The notes: generated by a model not told the origin, from the sequence alone. DNA of 64,000 nucleotides from Byssochlamys sp. IMV 00236 (GCA_001931875.2 MSJH02000812.1:558001-622000), one strand, 5' to 3'; counted from the first letter of the stretch, positions 23,265-36,556 are shown. Program-made: numbers and translations.

Positions 23265-24401
23265 ATGGCAACATTAACCTCCCGATGTGCCGTCGTCTCA
23301 CCAACACCCCGAAGTCCCATCAAGATCCTTCCGTTTGAAGTTGGTCGACCCCCAGCAGACAGCATTCATGTCGAGATCATCCAAGCCGGTATCTGCGGCA
23401 CAGATCCCCATCTCTGGAAAGGCGACTACGGGCTTCGCGCGCCTGTCGTGCTTGGACATGAAGGTATAGGAAAAGTCATTTCAATGAACCCGACAGTCAT
23501 CACAGATCACGCGGGCCAACCACTTCACGAAGGTGATATCGTATATTGGACTGCAATCCGTCCCTGCCGGAAGTGCTACTACTGTACTGTTCTAGACGAC
23601 GAGTGTGGATGTCCTTCGAATGGATTCATGCATAACTACGAGGCACTTGCTCGAGCGAAGGAAGGTACCTGGGCTACATATAGCCAATATGCAACTCTGG
23701 GACCGCGCAATTCCTTTTATCGCGTCTCGTCTGACGTTCCGCCAGAGGCTTATATTGCCCTTGGCTGTGCACTTCCCGCGGTCATTCAGGCTACTGGCCG
23801 TTTACGAAAAGGCCACATCGAACCTCACAGCACTGTCCTCGTGCAGGGCTGCGGAGCGGTTGGACTGGCTGCCATAATGATGGCGAGATTGTCCGGTGCT
23901 TTGAAGGTTGTAGTGATTGATAGAAATCCCATTCGACTGGCCAAAGCCAAAGAATTCGGCGCTGATGACTGTATCAACTTGGACGAAGTCACGGATATGG
24001 GAGAGCGGGCGAAAAGAATCACCACCCAAGTTGTCGGAGATCGTGGTGTCGACCTAGCCATTGAATGCAGCGGCCATCCCAGCGCTATCAGGGAAGGGCT
24101 CGGCTTGCTGGCACGCAACGGTACCTATCTTCTCATTGGCACTTGGGCTGGGAAAGCAGAAGTTCTATTCGATCCTTTCGTCGTGGTCAACAAGGCTTTG
24201 CATATCCAGGGAAGCACTTACGGCGCTCCTCGCGACTATTACCGGGCCTCAAAGGTCGTTGAGCAGAATTGGCAACGGTTCCCACTGGCCAGCTGCGTAA
24301 CGCACAAATTCAGCCTCGACGAGACGCAGCTCGGGTTGGAGACTGTAATGTCTGGACTAGCAGTAAAAGCGGTGGTTGAACCAAACCGCAAGGGCAATTA
24401 G
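23265..24401 (+). CDS. Zinc-dependent alcohol dehydrogenase family (MDR) protein
   Basis: 378 residues, intronless. Medium-chain dehydrogenase/reductase with both zinc sites visible: catalytic-site residues in GICGTD and GHEGIGKV, and the structural-zinc lobe CRKCYYC with a further cysteine after an acidic spacer (DDECGC). The nucleotide-binding motif GCGAVGLAA follows with an aspartate at the end of the next strand (VVVIDRNP), which favours NAD over NADP. The substrate cannot be told; sequences of this kind include sorbitol, threonine and secondary-alcohol dehydrogenases. It stands alone, with no biosynthetic partners beside it. The start is the first ATG and gives the expected length. Confidence 0.85.
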   Translation: MATLTSRCAVVSPTPRSPIKILPFEVGRPPADSIHVEIIQAGICGTDPHLWKGDYGLRAPVVLGHEGIGKVISMNPTVITDHAGQPLHEGDIVYWTAIRPCRKCYYCTVLDDECGCPSNGFMHNYEALARAKEGTWATYSQYATLGPRNSFYRVSSDVPPEAYIALGCALPAVIQATGRLRKGHIEPHSTVLVQGCGAVGLAAIMMARLSGALKVVVIDRNPIRLAKAKEFGADDCINLDEVTDMGERAKRITTQVVGDRGVDLAIECSGHPSAIREGLGLLARNGTYLLIGTWAGKAEVLFDPFVVVNKALHIQGSTYGAPRDYYRASKVVEQNWQRFPLASCVTHKFSLDETQLGLETVMSGLAVKAVVEPNRKGN

Positions 24402-24882
24402 AATCCTTTGAGTGAATTGTCCAAATGCAGAACGAATCTTTGGTTATTGTGGCTTTTAAATGTATAGCACATTTCGCATGATACGTTGTCAGAAGTGTCG
24501 AACTAGTGGTTTGTTTCTCTTTTGATGGGGTTCAAATCATGGAGAATATATCGAGTACAGATCACTGAAAGGATGTTTCGTTGACAATGGGTTTCCATCC
24601 TTCTCGCCGAGGACAGGTAAGGAAATGTTTCGTTAGGATTACTGTATAGACAACTTTCGTTTACACGTAGGAAGGAGCAAGTAGACCGGTGATGGGATAG
24701 ACTCGATGTTGTATTGATTGGGAATAATCCTTAAAAGCCCCAGGAACGAAAACTAGACATGCTAACTTGCTGGAAACGCCAAACACCTCGCTTTTGTGCA
24801 GACCAGAACCTGGGTATTTTTTTATCTCACGTCATGTGTGTGCACTGCTAGAACATCTCGAAAGGAGAATGACAAAATAACC
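24402..24882. other. Convergent intergenic region, no gene recognised
   Basis: Between the 3' ends of the dehydrogenase and sec6. No feature found. Confidence 0.5.
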
Positions 24883-27153
24883 TCATCTGACCTTGCTCAT
24901 CAGAGTCTCGATGCCTCTCTCGACACTCAACTCGGCTGCCTTTGCCTTCACCGCACTGAGCATGGAACGCTCAAAGTCATCACGACTCCGCAGAACGGCT
25001 TCCACCCACGATAGCTGGAGATCCCAGTACTCGGTCTTAAACGCCTCATAGACTGCAACGACTCCAGTTTTGTCGGCCTCAAGCAGACGAACCAGATAGT
25101 CGACCAGTCGCCACTTCTGCTTGATGCTGGCGAAGGACTCGGGGTACTTCTGGAAGAAGTCAAAGACTGTGAGGATGTCATCCTTGAACTTGTCTGTGTA
25201 CGGGTCCTGGCGGCGGAACTTGACACCGCGGTTGCGGATGGCGGAAAGGTAGCGAACGAGCAGCTCATCAGACAGCTCTTCGACGAGGATGTCCGTGAGA
25301 GAAGGATGGAGAACGGGCGAGTAATCGGCCATGTAATCCTCAAAAGTGGAAGTGATACGCTTGACCGCAAATTCGCCATACCATTTCGGAGTAAAGAACT
25401 CGGGAAGGACGGCGCTGAAGTCAACGGTGAACATGAGTTCAACAAACTGCGAGAGACAATAGGTACTAAGATCAACGTAGCCGTCGCGAAGAGCATCAAG
25501 CTCGGCTGTGGCCGTCGACGCCAGGTATTTCGGCGAGACAAGTGGCTCGAAGTCGCGCTTGAAGCGAGTGAGATAACCGATTTGGCCGGACTCGTCGTTA
25601 TCGTCAATACAGGCGATTTGGTCGTTGGCTATTGCGATCAGCCAGTCCTGTAGCGCCTGTAGACCTTCTGACATGTCACCGCCTGCAGCCTTGTATTTGC
25701 CGCTCTCCTCGTCAATGAGAGCTTGCCAGTTGCTCTGATGGCCTTTCAGGACAAGGAACATGGCATCGATAATACCTTCGACCACGTCTGTACGGTCCGA
25801 GGCACTAGAAGCCCCGATTTGCTCGTGCAGCATACGCCACATATCGGGGAGCGTCTTGGTGCGGAAATAGCCGTCAGCATTTGGTTCCAAGGCATCTGGC
25901 GATCTCTCGATCATTGCCTTCTTGTCTGTTGAGAATATACGGTCCATCCATTCGTTGACTGCATCGATGATGATATTGCGCCACTGTCGAATAAGCTCTG
26001 GTTCGCGATTGTCGAGAACGTTGGGTACGAGATCGGTCTGCTTCCAGCCTAATTTGGACATCTTTTTGTAGTATTTCTCGGTCCAATGGATGATGGCAAG
26101 CAGGTTATCTGGAGGGAGTTCAGGATCATCGATAAGACCGATAAGGAAATCGTGCATCATCCGATGATAGATATTAGTGTAGGTCTGATAGATCTTCCAC
26201 TTCTTTGGCATGAGGGACTGCATCCCTTGCTGGACAACGAAAAGGTCATTGAAGAACCATTTGAAGCTCTTGTCCAGGTGGTCCGGTTCGCCCAGGAAAG
26301 CCTCCTTGGTAGAATCAAACTGGCTCTGAGCGTAGAACTCGATAGCCTGAATGAACTTCTCCTTGTAACCCCTGACTGTCTTCGGCCCGATATTCATAGA
26401 CTTAAACCGGCTTGCCAGGTCCTTATGATCTTTCTGCGCCTCCTGCAATGCCCGCACCTTCTCGTCGTTCTTTTCTTCATTCATCACCACAACAGCCAAG
26501 CGAACAACCATGCTGCGATTATCCGACTGCACAAGCGGAATGAGGTTCATACAGGCAGTTCCCAGATGATCATCGAACCAGTCAATGACCGAATCCAGTC
26601 CCTGAAAGTAATCCACAAGAGTATCTTCACTGCTAGAATCGCCCGCTCTGCGAATCTGGTCCATCGCCTCATCCCGGAAATCCCGCAACCTCGAAATCTG
26701 CATATGTGCCTTGAGCAGATTCGGCTGGTTTTCCAGATCTTCATCATCGTCCTTCAAGAGTTCTTCCACCTCGGCAAGGTCAGCACCGAAATTCTCAAGA
26801 CCCTTCTTCATCATTAACGTGGCCTCAAAATTTCGCTGCACCCTAGCCAGCTTGTCGATTTGCGAGAAATCATCCACCGAGGTCTGCGACTCCGCGCATA
26901 GCTTGTCTATTCCTTGCAACTCGTCTCTTGTCTTCGAAACGTGCCGTTGGCCTTCAGTCAGGAGGTTGATACTCCGCTGTACCGTTTCCAGCTGGTTACT
27001 CAGACCTTCCCTTAGCTGCGAATCGACGGCTGCCTTCTTCCGCGAGTATTCCGCTTTCAGAGCGGGGATCTTATCCAAGTCTTCGGGGTGACGGAGCAAG
27101 TCCTCGAGACGAGGCATCGCCACGGATCCCGCATCATTTCCATTTTGCGCCAT
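24883..27153 (-). CDS. sec6: Exocyst complex subunit Sec6
   Basis: Subunit of the octameric exocyst that tethers secretory vesicles to the plasma membrane at growth sites such as hyphal tips. From ATG 27153 the protein has 756 residues, close to other fungal Sec6 proteins. The N-terminal coiled coil (LKAEYSRKKAAVDSQLREGL, VQRSINLLTEGQRHVSKTRD) and the helical C-terminal half (WMDRIFSTDKKAMIERSPD, FEDYMADYSPVLHPSLTDIL, IRNRGVKFRRQDPYTDKFKD) are typical. The 27153 ATG has a good context (GAGCCATGG). However, the same frame stays open without a stop for 227 more codons upstream; see the separate entry. No introns are needed. Confidence 0.93.
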   Translation of the reverse strand: MAQNGNDAGSVAMPRLEDLLRHPEDLDKIPALKAEYSRKKAAVDSQLREGLSNQLETVQRSINLLTEGQRHVSKTRDELQGIDKLCAESQTSVDDFSQIDKLARVQRNFEATLMMKKGLENFGADLAEVEELLKDDDEDLENQPNLLKAHMQISRLRDFRDEAMDQIRRAGDSSSEDTLVDYFQGLDSVIDWFDDHLGTACMNLIPLVQSDNRSMVVRLAVVVMNEEKNDEKVRALQEAQKDHKDLASRFKSMNIGPKTVRGYKEKFIQAIEFYAQSQFDSTKEAFLGEPDHLDKSFKWFFNDLFVVQQGMQSLMPKKWKIYQTYTNIYHRMMHDFLIGLIDDPELPPDNLLAIIHWTEKYYKKMSKLGWKQTDLVPNVLDNREPELIRQWRNIIIDAVNEWMDRIFSTDKKAMIERSPDALEPNADGYFRTKTLPDMWRMLHEQIGASSASDRTDVVEGIIDAMFLVLKGHQSNWQALIDEESGKYKAAGGDMSEGLQALQDWLIAIANDQIACIDDNDESGQIGYLTRFKRDFEPLVSPKYLASTATAELDALRDGYVDLSTYCLSQFVELMFTVDFSAVLPEFFTPKWYGEFAVKRITSTFEDYMADYSPVLHPSLTDILVEELSDELLVRYLSAIRNRGVKFRRQDPYTDKFKDDILTVFDFFQKYPESFASIKQKWRLVDYLVRLLEADKTGVVAVYEAFKTEYWDLQLSWVEAVLRSRDDFERSMLSAVKAKAAELSVERGIETLMSKVR

Positions 27154-27834
27154 GGCTCTAGATGGCCTCGTGTATTGATATCGATCTCTTGTCTGACTGG
27201 AAAGACGTTCGGAGGTGAGGGTGGAAGGTTCGTTGCCCGCACGAACCGATGCCGAGTGCTGAGGTGACGACTTCAGTCCTTTCTTTTGGGACAATATATC
27301 TTCCTTGTAAATAAGCCCCCCCTCTAATTTGATCACTGTCTGGGCGTCTGGACCGGAGGATATCCGTGCACCACCGGTTGGGACACTGCGCGATTGCCCC
27401 GGGTACAGAGAGGAAAGAAACGGCCTGGGTATCTCCCTTTCGAATATCGAATTCCACCGTTCGAGCGAGCGACTAATGGAAGTATCACGAGTAGGCCTGC
27501 AATAACCTGATTCAGGAGGCGCAGCAGTAGCAGCGGTAGCAACAGAAGTAGCAGTAGTAACAGAGGTTGTATCCGGAGTATGTGTCGTGATCGGAACAGC
27601 TTCCGTTTCAATCTCAGCAGCTTCACCAGAAGAACCGAAACAGTCCGCACCAGAAGCGCTATGAACACCTTCCTTGCGTATATTATTCAATTGACCCCCT
27701 CGAGATTCACGGCGAACGTTGGCCTCGCCGTCAGTCTGGAAGCGGCGGAGATGCTGCTCAAAGGCGGCTGCTCGCTCGGCCACCGATGGGGAACCCCGGC
27801 AGAACGCCCCACGTGACTCACCGCCCGACTCCAT
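27154..27834 (-). other. In-frame open extension upstream of sec6 (227 codons)
   Basis: The reading frame of sec6 continues upstream without a stop to an ATG at 27834. The translation is low-complexity in places (TSVTTATSVATAATAAPPES), but other parts look like protein, for example SVAERAAAFEQHLRRFQTD and SISRSLERWNSIFEREIPRP. It could be a genuine N-terminal extension of Sec6, a separate upstream gene read through, or a long leader that happens to be open. Sec6 of other organisms does not have it to my knowledge. Confidence 0.5.
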
Positions 27835-28314
27835 GGCCCTCCGATTTTCCGCCTCGGGGAAACTTTTGAGATAGCGGATCGGATCGAGGTGATTGACACT
27901 GGACGCAAGATCGGAGACTCGTGGGTTCCGAGTCAGAGACGGACTTGTCTTTTTCAGTTATTTTTTTTTCTCGTTTTCAGTCTCTCAGCTTACCAGATAT
28001 TTTTCCCAGTATCCTTAATTGTCAATCAACGAGCGTCAAACGAACTCTCGGGGAAGGAAACCATCTGCTTTCAAAAAAGCAAGCAGCACGAGAGCTGATT
28101 CACAACATCAACCCAACAAGTCGTGGACAACTTTTGTCCAGAAACGACATAACAAGAAGACAGTGAAGTGAAGGCAGAGAGAAACCTCACGCGAACGAAA
28201 CAAACAAGAACCGCGTTATAACAAGGCGGTGTCCTCCGAATTCAAAATCACAACACATTCCATCCTTCCCTCCTCCTCCTCCTTCGTACGTGAAACTCTA
28301 CACCATCAGCCAAA
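27835..28314. other. Divergent promoter of sec6 and mrpl33
   Basis: Pyrimidine-rich tracts at about 27950-27990 and 28262-28282 (TCCTCC repeats just before the mrpl33 start) are typical of fungal core promoters and leaders. No separate gene seen. Confidence 0.5.
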
Positions 28315-28599
28315 ATGAGCTACTTCCGAATCACGCTTATGCGCTCCGCCATCGGTCTGCCTACCCGGACAACAGGCGTGTTGAAGGCCCTCGGACTGAA
28401 GAAGCGTATGGCTACCGTCTTCCACCCCGTGACGCAGGATGTGGCCGGACAGATCATGAAAGTGAAGGAACTGGTTGATGTTCAGGAAGTTGATCGTCCT
28501 ATGACGAAGCAGGAGGTGCATCTGGAGCGGAAGCCGGATCCAGGATACTATGTCGAACACCCAGCCGGTGCAGAGTGGAAGGAGAAGAGACGGGCATGA
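28315..28599 (+). CDS. mrpl33: Mitochondrial large-subunit ribosomal protein L33 (uL30m)
   Basis: 94 residues, intronless. Matches the small L30-type fold: [15 protein letters not shown], then [17 protein letters not shown] and [16 protein letters not shown]. The protein belongs to the large subunit of the mitochondrial ribosome. As in other fungal Mrpl33 proteins there is a short C-terminal extension ([20 protein letters not shown]) beyond the bacterial L30 core. The start is the first ATG, directly at the conserved N-terminus. Confidence 0.92.
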   Translation: MSYFRITLMRSAIGLPTRTTGVLKALGLKKRMATVFHPVTQDVAGQIMKVKELVDVQEVDRPMTKQEVHLERKPDPGYYVEHPAGAEWKEKRRA

Positions 28600-29245
28600 G
28601 GGAGTGCTGTCTTTTTTCGATTGACGACTCTTTTCATTTTTTGGGGGGAAATGCCGTGGGTCTGCTTTCCATGAGCCAAGGGAATTGCACGGGTACCAAT
28701 TGCCTGTCAGAATGATCGGATATTCAACGGAGGCATCAATGCCCTACGGCTCAATAATTGGCCTCACGCCTCTGACAAAGATGTTGAATGGAAAATACAT
28801 GTGCTGATTTCTGAGATTTTCATTCAGCACATGTTCGATGGAGGTCATGTTTGATGCCAGTTTCCAGGGATAGATGGCCATGTCTTTGGTTTTGCTATCG
28901 CATACCGCATGTCCCACTACTCTCCTATGGTGCTACTTTGTATTTGAAACTTTGTTCTACTGTATTATAGAATCTCATCCTACGCGGCATAATGGCCGAT
29001 TATCACAAGATACGAGATATATACGACATCTCTATTACTCAATGACGCTAGTAATAATAGACAGCCTAAGCAAGACTGTTGGAACACCAGAAGTACGCCG
29101 CCAACACCAAAAAATAACTATCCGTATCCACACTCCATCTGACCCCAAGCCATTCGTGTATATACATGGAGCTTTCCAAGGCAGCACCTGGAACTTTTTT
29201 GATTCTCAGTTGACACGCCGTGAGGGTGTAAGGCGGGCCTGATCT
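28600..29245. other. Convergent intergenic region, no gene recognised
   Basis: Between mrpl33 and the lyase gene. An open frame at 28874-29242 has no family resemblance. Confidence 0.5.
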
Positions 29246-31159
29246 TTATGCTTTATAAAGCGTGTCCAGGAAGCCCTCTGCCAAACGGGTGACAATACTC
29301 TTATCGGGTATGCTACCTGCCACACCGTACAGAGCGGAGGTGTCTCCACGTTTGCGCGCGTAGGAGTTGCCCTGTCTCACCCTCTCTTCAGCTTTCTCAA
29401 GCTCTGCCCGGACGACGTCGATGAGGTCCTCAGTAAGCTTGTCCACCGCTGCGGCAGTCGGAATGGTGAAGGCAACGTGCATCGCTGCTGGAGACTGCAA
29501 AGCGTTGAGATGCCATCCCTTAGCAGACAATTCGTCGGCGATGTCATAGATATCGACACCGTCATTCTTGCTCGTCCAGGAGACAACGCTGACGAGCGGC
29601 TGTCCAACGACCACCAGGTTTTCCGAAAGAATTGGGTGCTCACGAATGGCAGACTCGAACTTCTTTGCTGCCGTCATGATCTGGTTGCAACTCTCAATGT
29701 ATCCAGATACCCCCATACTCATGAGACTAGTCCAGCAGCCTGCAATCAAAGCACCAGGTCGGGATCCTGCCACGGAGGGAGAGGCATAGACACCGCCAGA
29801 CCAATCAGGATACACAAAGTATTGATAGCTGCGGTAGGTACGGTTGCGGTAGAGAAGGACGGAGTTGCCCTTGGGAGCGAAACCATACTTGTGGGTGTCA
29901 ACACTGATACTCGTGACGCCCGGTTGACGGAAGTCGAAACCGCCCTGTTCCTCGTAAGGGGATGGATAACCCGCCTTCTTGAGGAAGGCAATCACGAAGG
30001 AGCCCAAGCAGCAGTCAACGTGCAGGGGAATCTTGTACTTGGTAGCAAGACGGGAAAGAGCGGGGATGTCGTCGACAATGCCATGAGGGAAGTTAGGCGC
30101 AGAGCCCACCAAGAGGACAGTGTTTGGGTTGATAAGACGGCGAACAGCACGGATGTCGACTTTATAGTCGGGTGCTGGGCACGGAACACGGTGCAATTTG
30201 ATCTTGAAGTATTCGCAAGCCTTGTAGAATGCGGCATGAGCAGTGTCGGGAATAATCCTGTATGAATTAGTCGAGATTTTCAGCAGCGTTGCTGGCCTGA
30301 CTTACATTTCAGGTGCAGTCACACCACGCTCGATATACGCCTTTTGACGTGCTCCCAGACAAGCCATGATGATCGACTCTGTTCCACCACTGGTAGTCAC
30401 ACCAGCACCATCAGAGGGGCCATTGAACAGCGCCAGAACCTGATTCGATAATAGTCAGTTACTGCTTTGGATTTTTCAAGCAGAGCAAAAGAGATACTGA
30501 CCATAGCAACGATTTCCGCCTCCATCTTGCGAACGCCGGGGAATACATCCGGGTGAATAGGGTTCGCGACACCAAACTGGCCAAAGGCTTCGGTCTGTAG
30601 CTTCAATAGGTCCTGGCCACCATGATACACGGCACCACTGACACGACCATCCTCCCACTTTGTATGCTCCATGCTGGCGAGCTTATTGAGTTCCTCACGC
30701 ACATGGTCGGGGGTCCATCCTTCCTCGGGGAGTTCAAGGTATCTCGTCACGCCAGGGCCCGACGAGACGAGCTTAGATTCTAATTTCGTGAGAGCTGTCG
30801 TGACTTCCTTGTCCACCTGGCCGCGAACTCCAGGAATACGCAGAACTATCCGGAAAACCCATAGACGGATCAGAGCAAAGATATTCCGGATGCTGCCGAT
30901 GATGCCGTAGCCGCGAACAGAGTAGAAAGTTTTGCGGGTAGCGCGGAGGATGAATAGGATAAAAATGATATTTCGCAGCCTGTTCCATCGTAGATATCAA
31001 ATTAGCTGTGTGAACTATTGCCTGTATGTCTGAAGACAGCTGGGTTCGGTGGCATGCTACTTACAGCTCCAGATTCAACGCGGCGAGTTGGAAAGCGGAT
31101 GAGCTCCGTGGCCCCATCAGCTTGTTCTGCAGGGCCACTGGAATGATGGTGGAAGTCAT
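29246..31159 (-). CDS. dpl1: Dihydrosphingosine / sphingosine-1-phosphate lyase
   Basis: PLP enzyme of the ER membrane that cleaves long-chain base phosphates to ethanolamine phosphate and a fatty aldehyde, the exit step of sphingolipid degradation. Four exons; the last is 30258-29246. After a short lumenal start, a hydrophobic helix (NIIFILFILRATRKTFYSVRG) provides the membrane anchor. Catalytic features: SGGTESIIMAC near the phosphate-binding loop, HVDCCLGSF with the aspartate that contacts the PLP ring, and SVDTHKYGFAPKG with the lysine that binds PLP. The start ATG at 31159 is the first in frame. All intron phases join to the expected family sequence. Confidence 0.93.
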
Positions 31160-31830
31160 GATGGATGGACGATAGCGATACAAGTAATTATGTTGGCGAC
31201 CCTAAGGAATGGAGGGATGCTTGTCAGAGCTCAAGAGACGACCAGGACGCCAGATGCTGAAAAAGCCGCCATAGGCATAGTTAGGTAGGCAGGCGTTTAA
31301 CTAGTAGTTCAAGAGCCTCGGCAGGTGCATCCCCGCAGGCCGCAGTTTCACCATGACGTTGCCACGGACAAAATGCAGCCGCTATGGCACGAGACTTACG
31401 GAAGTATTACTACCAGACCTGAGGTTGAGATCGAAACAAAACACTGCTACAAAAAAGAAGTTCATGTGGTTGAAATGTCAATTGAGCGACACTGCAGATA
31501 TTACTAATCTCTGCCAAAAAGTGCTCCGACTCGCGGTATAGTTAAATACTCGCGGCCGACTAAACAAGAGCATGCATGCTATGTACAGGGGTTGAGACTA
31601 TCGCTCTCCAAACACCAGCCTCCCTTTTATGCGTAATAAATCAGAGAGCTTTTTTAAGACCCAAAGAAACCGAAAATAATTCCCAAGCAAAACGCAAAAA
31701 GAGCATAGACAAATGACGTCATCTTTCCGGCAAACTGCCCGTTAATATATCAACTCTTTAAATCGAGTTAATCTGGACATGAGGATTCTTCTTTTCTTTC
31801 TTTCGTCGTGACTGTTCAAATATCGGTCAT
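31160..31830. other. Intergenic region, no gene recognised
   Basis: Promoter of dpl1 and 3' side of the homocitrate synthase gene. Nothing further recognised. Confidence 0.5.
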
Positions 31831-33462
<1,632 letters not shown>

Positions 33463-33629
33463 TTTGTATGTGGAGCGGGGTTGTTACTGTGAGGAATATA
33501 TACGGCGGGGAGCGATCCCGGGTGACGGACAGGGGCAATGCTAATGAGAAAGATGAAAAGAAAACGACCAGACAGAGCCCGGGATGGTATTTATCGCAAC
33601 AGAAATTCGTGAAGAGGAGAGCAGAGTAA

Positions 33630-33689
33630 GAGTCAGAGTCAGAGCAGAGCCGGGTGGAGATTTAAACCCGGGCGATCTGGGAATGACTC
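33630..33689. promoter_or_regulatory. Cluster of GAGTCA half-sites upstream of homocitrate synthase
   Basis: GAGTCA occurs at 33630-33635 and directly again at 33636-33641, with a third copy on the other strand at 33684-33689. Each differs by one base from the TGAGTCA consensus of the Gcn4/CpcA general amino acid control regulator. They lie 168-228 bases before the start codon, a plausible distance for control of a lysine gene. This is motif evidence only. Confidence 0.35.
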
Positions 33690-33905
33690 GACCAGGCGCT
33701 TTTTCCTCTGCGGCAAAAAAAGATTGGGCGAACTGGGAAATTTTCTTTTCACAGGCCGGCAGCGGTGGGGATCGTCCGTAACGGTATTGAATAATAAATT
33801 ACCGCCGGACAGACATCACCTTGTAGTAATTATTATTCCTTTCGCCCGTGCAATTGGAAATTGTATAACTGCTGACAAGCTGATGATCTTGAATTACTTT
33901 GATTT

Positions 33906-33928
33906 TATATATATATATATATATATAT
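33906..33928. repeat. (TA)n microsatellite
   Basis: A perfect TA dinucleotide run of about 11.5 units, upstream of the homocitrate synthase gene. Confidence 0.95.
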
Positions 33929-34741
33929 GGTCTGCTATGTATATGTATGCGTTGTTGTTCTCCGTCGACAGTATGAAATTCGGGGTTGCCGCCACACATC
34001 TTTTTCTTGTGTGCCAAAAAAACAGGCCCTTACCGACATCGGCCATCGGTTGCTGAGGGGGTTCCGCACCCGTCAAAAATAATTACCATTGACTACGATA
34101 AGATCACGAGTCTAGACATAGTTTGTTGCTAAGCAATCCTTTTTATTCCTGGGAACACTCTCTAATTCGCTCTATAGCGCTCTATATGGTACGATTCTAA
34201 GACGCCCGCAAAATCACTATGGGAGCAACGTCACCGCGAGATTTATCTCTGGCTTAGTAGGATTATTGCCTAGCACATAATATGGAAGTACCTTTATTCG
34301 TATCGCCGTCTGGGGTGCAGTAGGCGAGACGTCACCGTCCAAGGTTGTCGGCCGACTCAGCATCTTTTTCCGTCTTCCCGTTGGTCGGTACTGTCACTCT
34401 CCTTTCCTAGGCTAGAGATCTCGTAGAACTTAGTACAGACAAGAACACATCCGGTTATTAGTCATATTCTCAGCCCCTCAGGTGGGTGTTTTGGACGAAC
34501 TACTACTATCAATCGTTTCCTAACGACATAAATACGGGATTGACTACTTTGAGAGTATCCTGAAGGCAACGCTTTGGGGGCCCAGCTAGGGACGAGCAGA
34601 TAATTTCTACTAAGATAGTCTATGGTGTTGAGTTAACTAGCATGACCCCTTCTCATACAAGCCTTAACCCCATACTTCCATCTGGGCCGAAACAAATAGA
34701 TACATGTCAAAACGAGCGTCATAGCATCAGATGCACTCTTC

Positions 34742-35780
34742 TCACTCACTCCAGCTCTTCAGCTTGGACACCTGGTGGGTGAAGACGCGACCGCGAGTGC
34801 GCTCCATCTGGTTGTACAGATCGCCGTCGATCGACTCGACCCTTCCTTCAGGGTCATCCCGGTACTTTCTAGGATTCTCGAACTCGCCCATGTTGACGGC
34901 AACTCTTCTGCGACCAAGGCGCTGGATCTTAGACTGGCGGATGCCATATCCACGGTTCCCTGGGCCCATAACATTACCCAGTCCAATTGTCCGGTTCTTG
35001 CGCATGCCAAAGTATAAACCAGCGATGACGAGAAGAACAGCACTCACACTGATTGGCAGACCGAGGATGAGTCCCAATTTATTGTACGGAGTCTGAGGCG
35101 GAGGCTTGTAATGCTCTATGCGTCTATGCGTGAGCTGAACTCTTGGCCCCTGTCGATAACTCGCTCGCTGATTCGAAGTCGGTTCGTTTTCAATGATATA
35201 CAACGTCAAATTGTTTCGAGCCTTCCCTTGCAGCCATTCTTGACGCATCTTCAGAGGGATATATCCGTAGCTGTTCTCTGTTCTGTCCGACGTGAAGGCA
35301 GAATCGCCCTCCAGGGGAGTGCAATATCGCAGCTCGATCGTAATGGTTGCATTGACAGGATAATAATCAGGATTCCAAGTCACGTAGTATGTCGAGTCAA
35401 CCGTAACATTGCTTCCGTCCTTGGGCAAGCAGAATGGCGAATATGGTTGATCAAACTCGGTACAGACGGGAAAGTCGCCAGCATATGGCCGCGGGTCTGT
35501 AATGGCGGCCGTATTGAACTTGGGCACGTCTGATGCCATAGCATCTGATGTCTCTAGAGTGGATACTGCAGACTCGGGGGCCACTGAATAGGTCAGAAAG
35601 AGAGGCTCACAGCAACACTCCAACGAGACGCGTCATGTAACTAGACATGTAAAAGAACAATTACTCACAAGTTTCTCCTCCGTTGATTGCCTCGCTGGTT
35701 TCTATGGCAGTACTCAGGGCTACCATCACCCCATAAACTAAGATGACGGGCCACAACCCGCATAGCTCGACAAGCTGCAT
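34742..35780 (-). CDS. Psg1-like single-pass membrane protein of the secretory pathway
   Basis: 317 residues from exons 35780-35669 and 35583-34742. The N-terminus (MQLVELCGLWPVILVYGVMV) is a signal peptide. The lumenal part has FPVCTEFDQPYSPFCLPKDG and YYVTWNPDYYPVNATITIEL with N-glycosylation sequons, then a transmembrane helix (KLGLILGLPISVSAVLLVIA) and a basic cytosolic tail. The cysteine/proline block followed by a TWN...NATI strand resembles yeast Psg1 (YKL077W), a Golgi protein that stabilises the proton pump Pma1. I am fairly sure of topology and less sure of orthology. Confidence 0.7.
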
Positions 35781-36556
35781 GTTGCCTACCTAGAGTAGCC
35801 AGCCACCAGGTGCATGAAATACGATGGTTGCTGAGAGGTGTCGTTTTCAATTCGAGACAGGAGACTAGTTGGATAATCTTCTAGGCATAGTATCTAATAC
35901 TAGACGCAGACGGTGTGTCCGTCGTGGATGTCAAGAACATGCTGTAGTAAGCAGTCAACCACCAGCACTGTTTCTTGTTGGGGAAGGTGCTATCCCCGAG
36001 AGGACAACCCGGTCAGGTGCAATCGGTAAAATCTCGAGGATCGATGTTTTCTGCCTTGGTCTGGGAACGAATCTGTATACGTATGGAAGCGGTGCATGGA
36101 AGGTCACCGGAAGGCTACTGTCTTGCAACAGAACCTATTAGGTCACTAGGATCTAGATCCTTTTGTAGGTGTATTTAAAAGATAAATATGAAGCCAACTC
36201 CCTACTTAGATCGAGGGTCAAGCCAGCAACTACCTATTCCCCCTAGCTACCTCAGTTCAATATGCTCAACACTTCCGTGCCATATGGTTTGACAGGTATT
36301 CCAGATAAAGTTGGTATGAAACGGCCATGGCTAGAAATTCTTCCTCAGATCTTGAAATTGTACATGATGTGCTAGCAGCTAACCGGTTTCAACCTGCATA
36401 TAGAGATGCATTTCTCTTTTGGCCGCCTTAACTAGCCGGAACGCTGTTCTCCCCTGGGTTTCTCCATTATGTGCAACGATACTTCTATCTGAAAAGCCAT
36501 ATTGCCCCTTGAAAACTCGTGAAAAAAGTCGTAAACATAAGCCGGGCCCATAAGGC
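35781..36556. other. Intergenic region, no gene recognised
   Basis: Between two minus-strand genes. Moderately AT-rich from about 36.1 kb. No coding or RNA feature recognised. Confidence 0.45.

Larger units (their letters stand above)
33463..34741. other. Promoter of homocitrate synthase and intergenic region
   Basis: Includes the upstream region of hcsA (with GAGTCA sites) and a perfect (TA)n microsatellite at 33906-33928. From about 34.1 kb to the next gene no feature is recognised. Confidence 0.5.

Noticed and set aside
28874..29242. Plus-strand open frame of 122 codons after mrpl33
   Set aside because: No family resemblance; lies in AT-rich 3' sequence between convergent genes.
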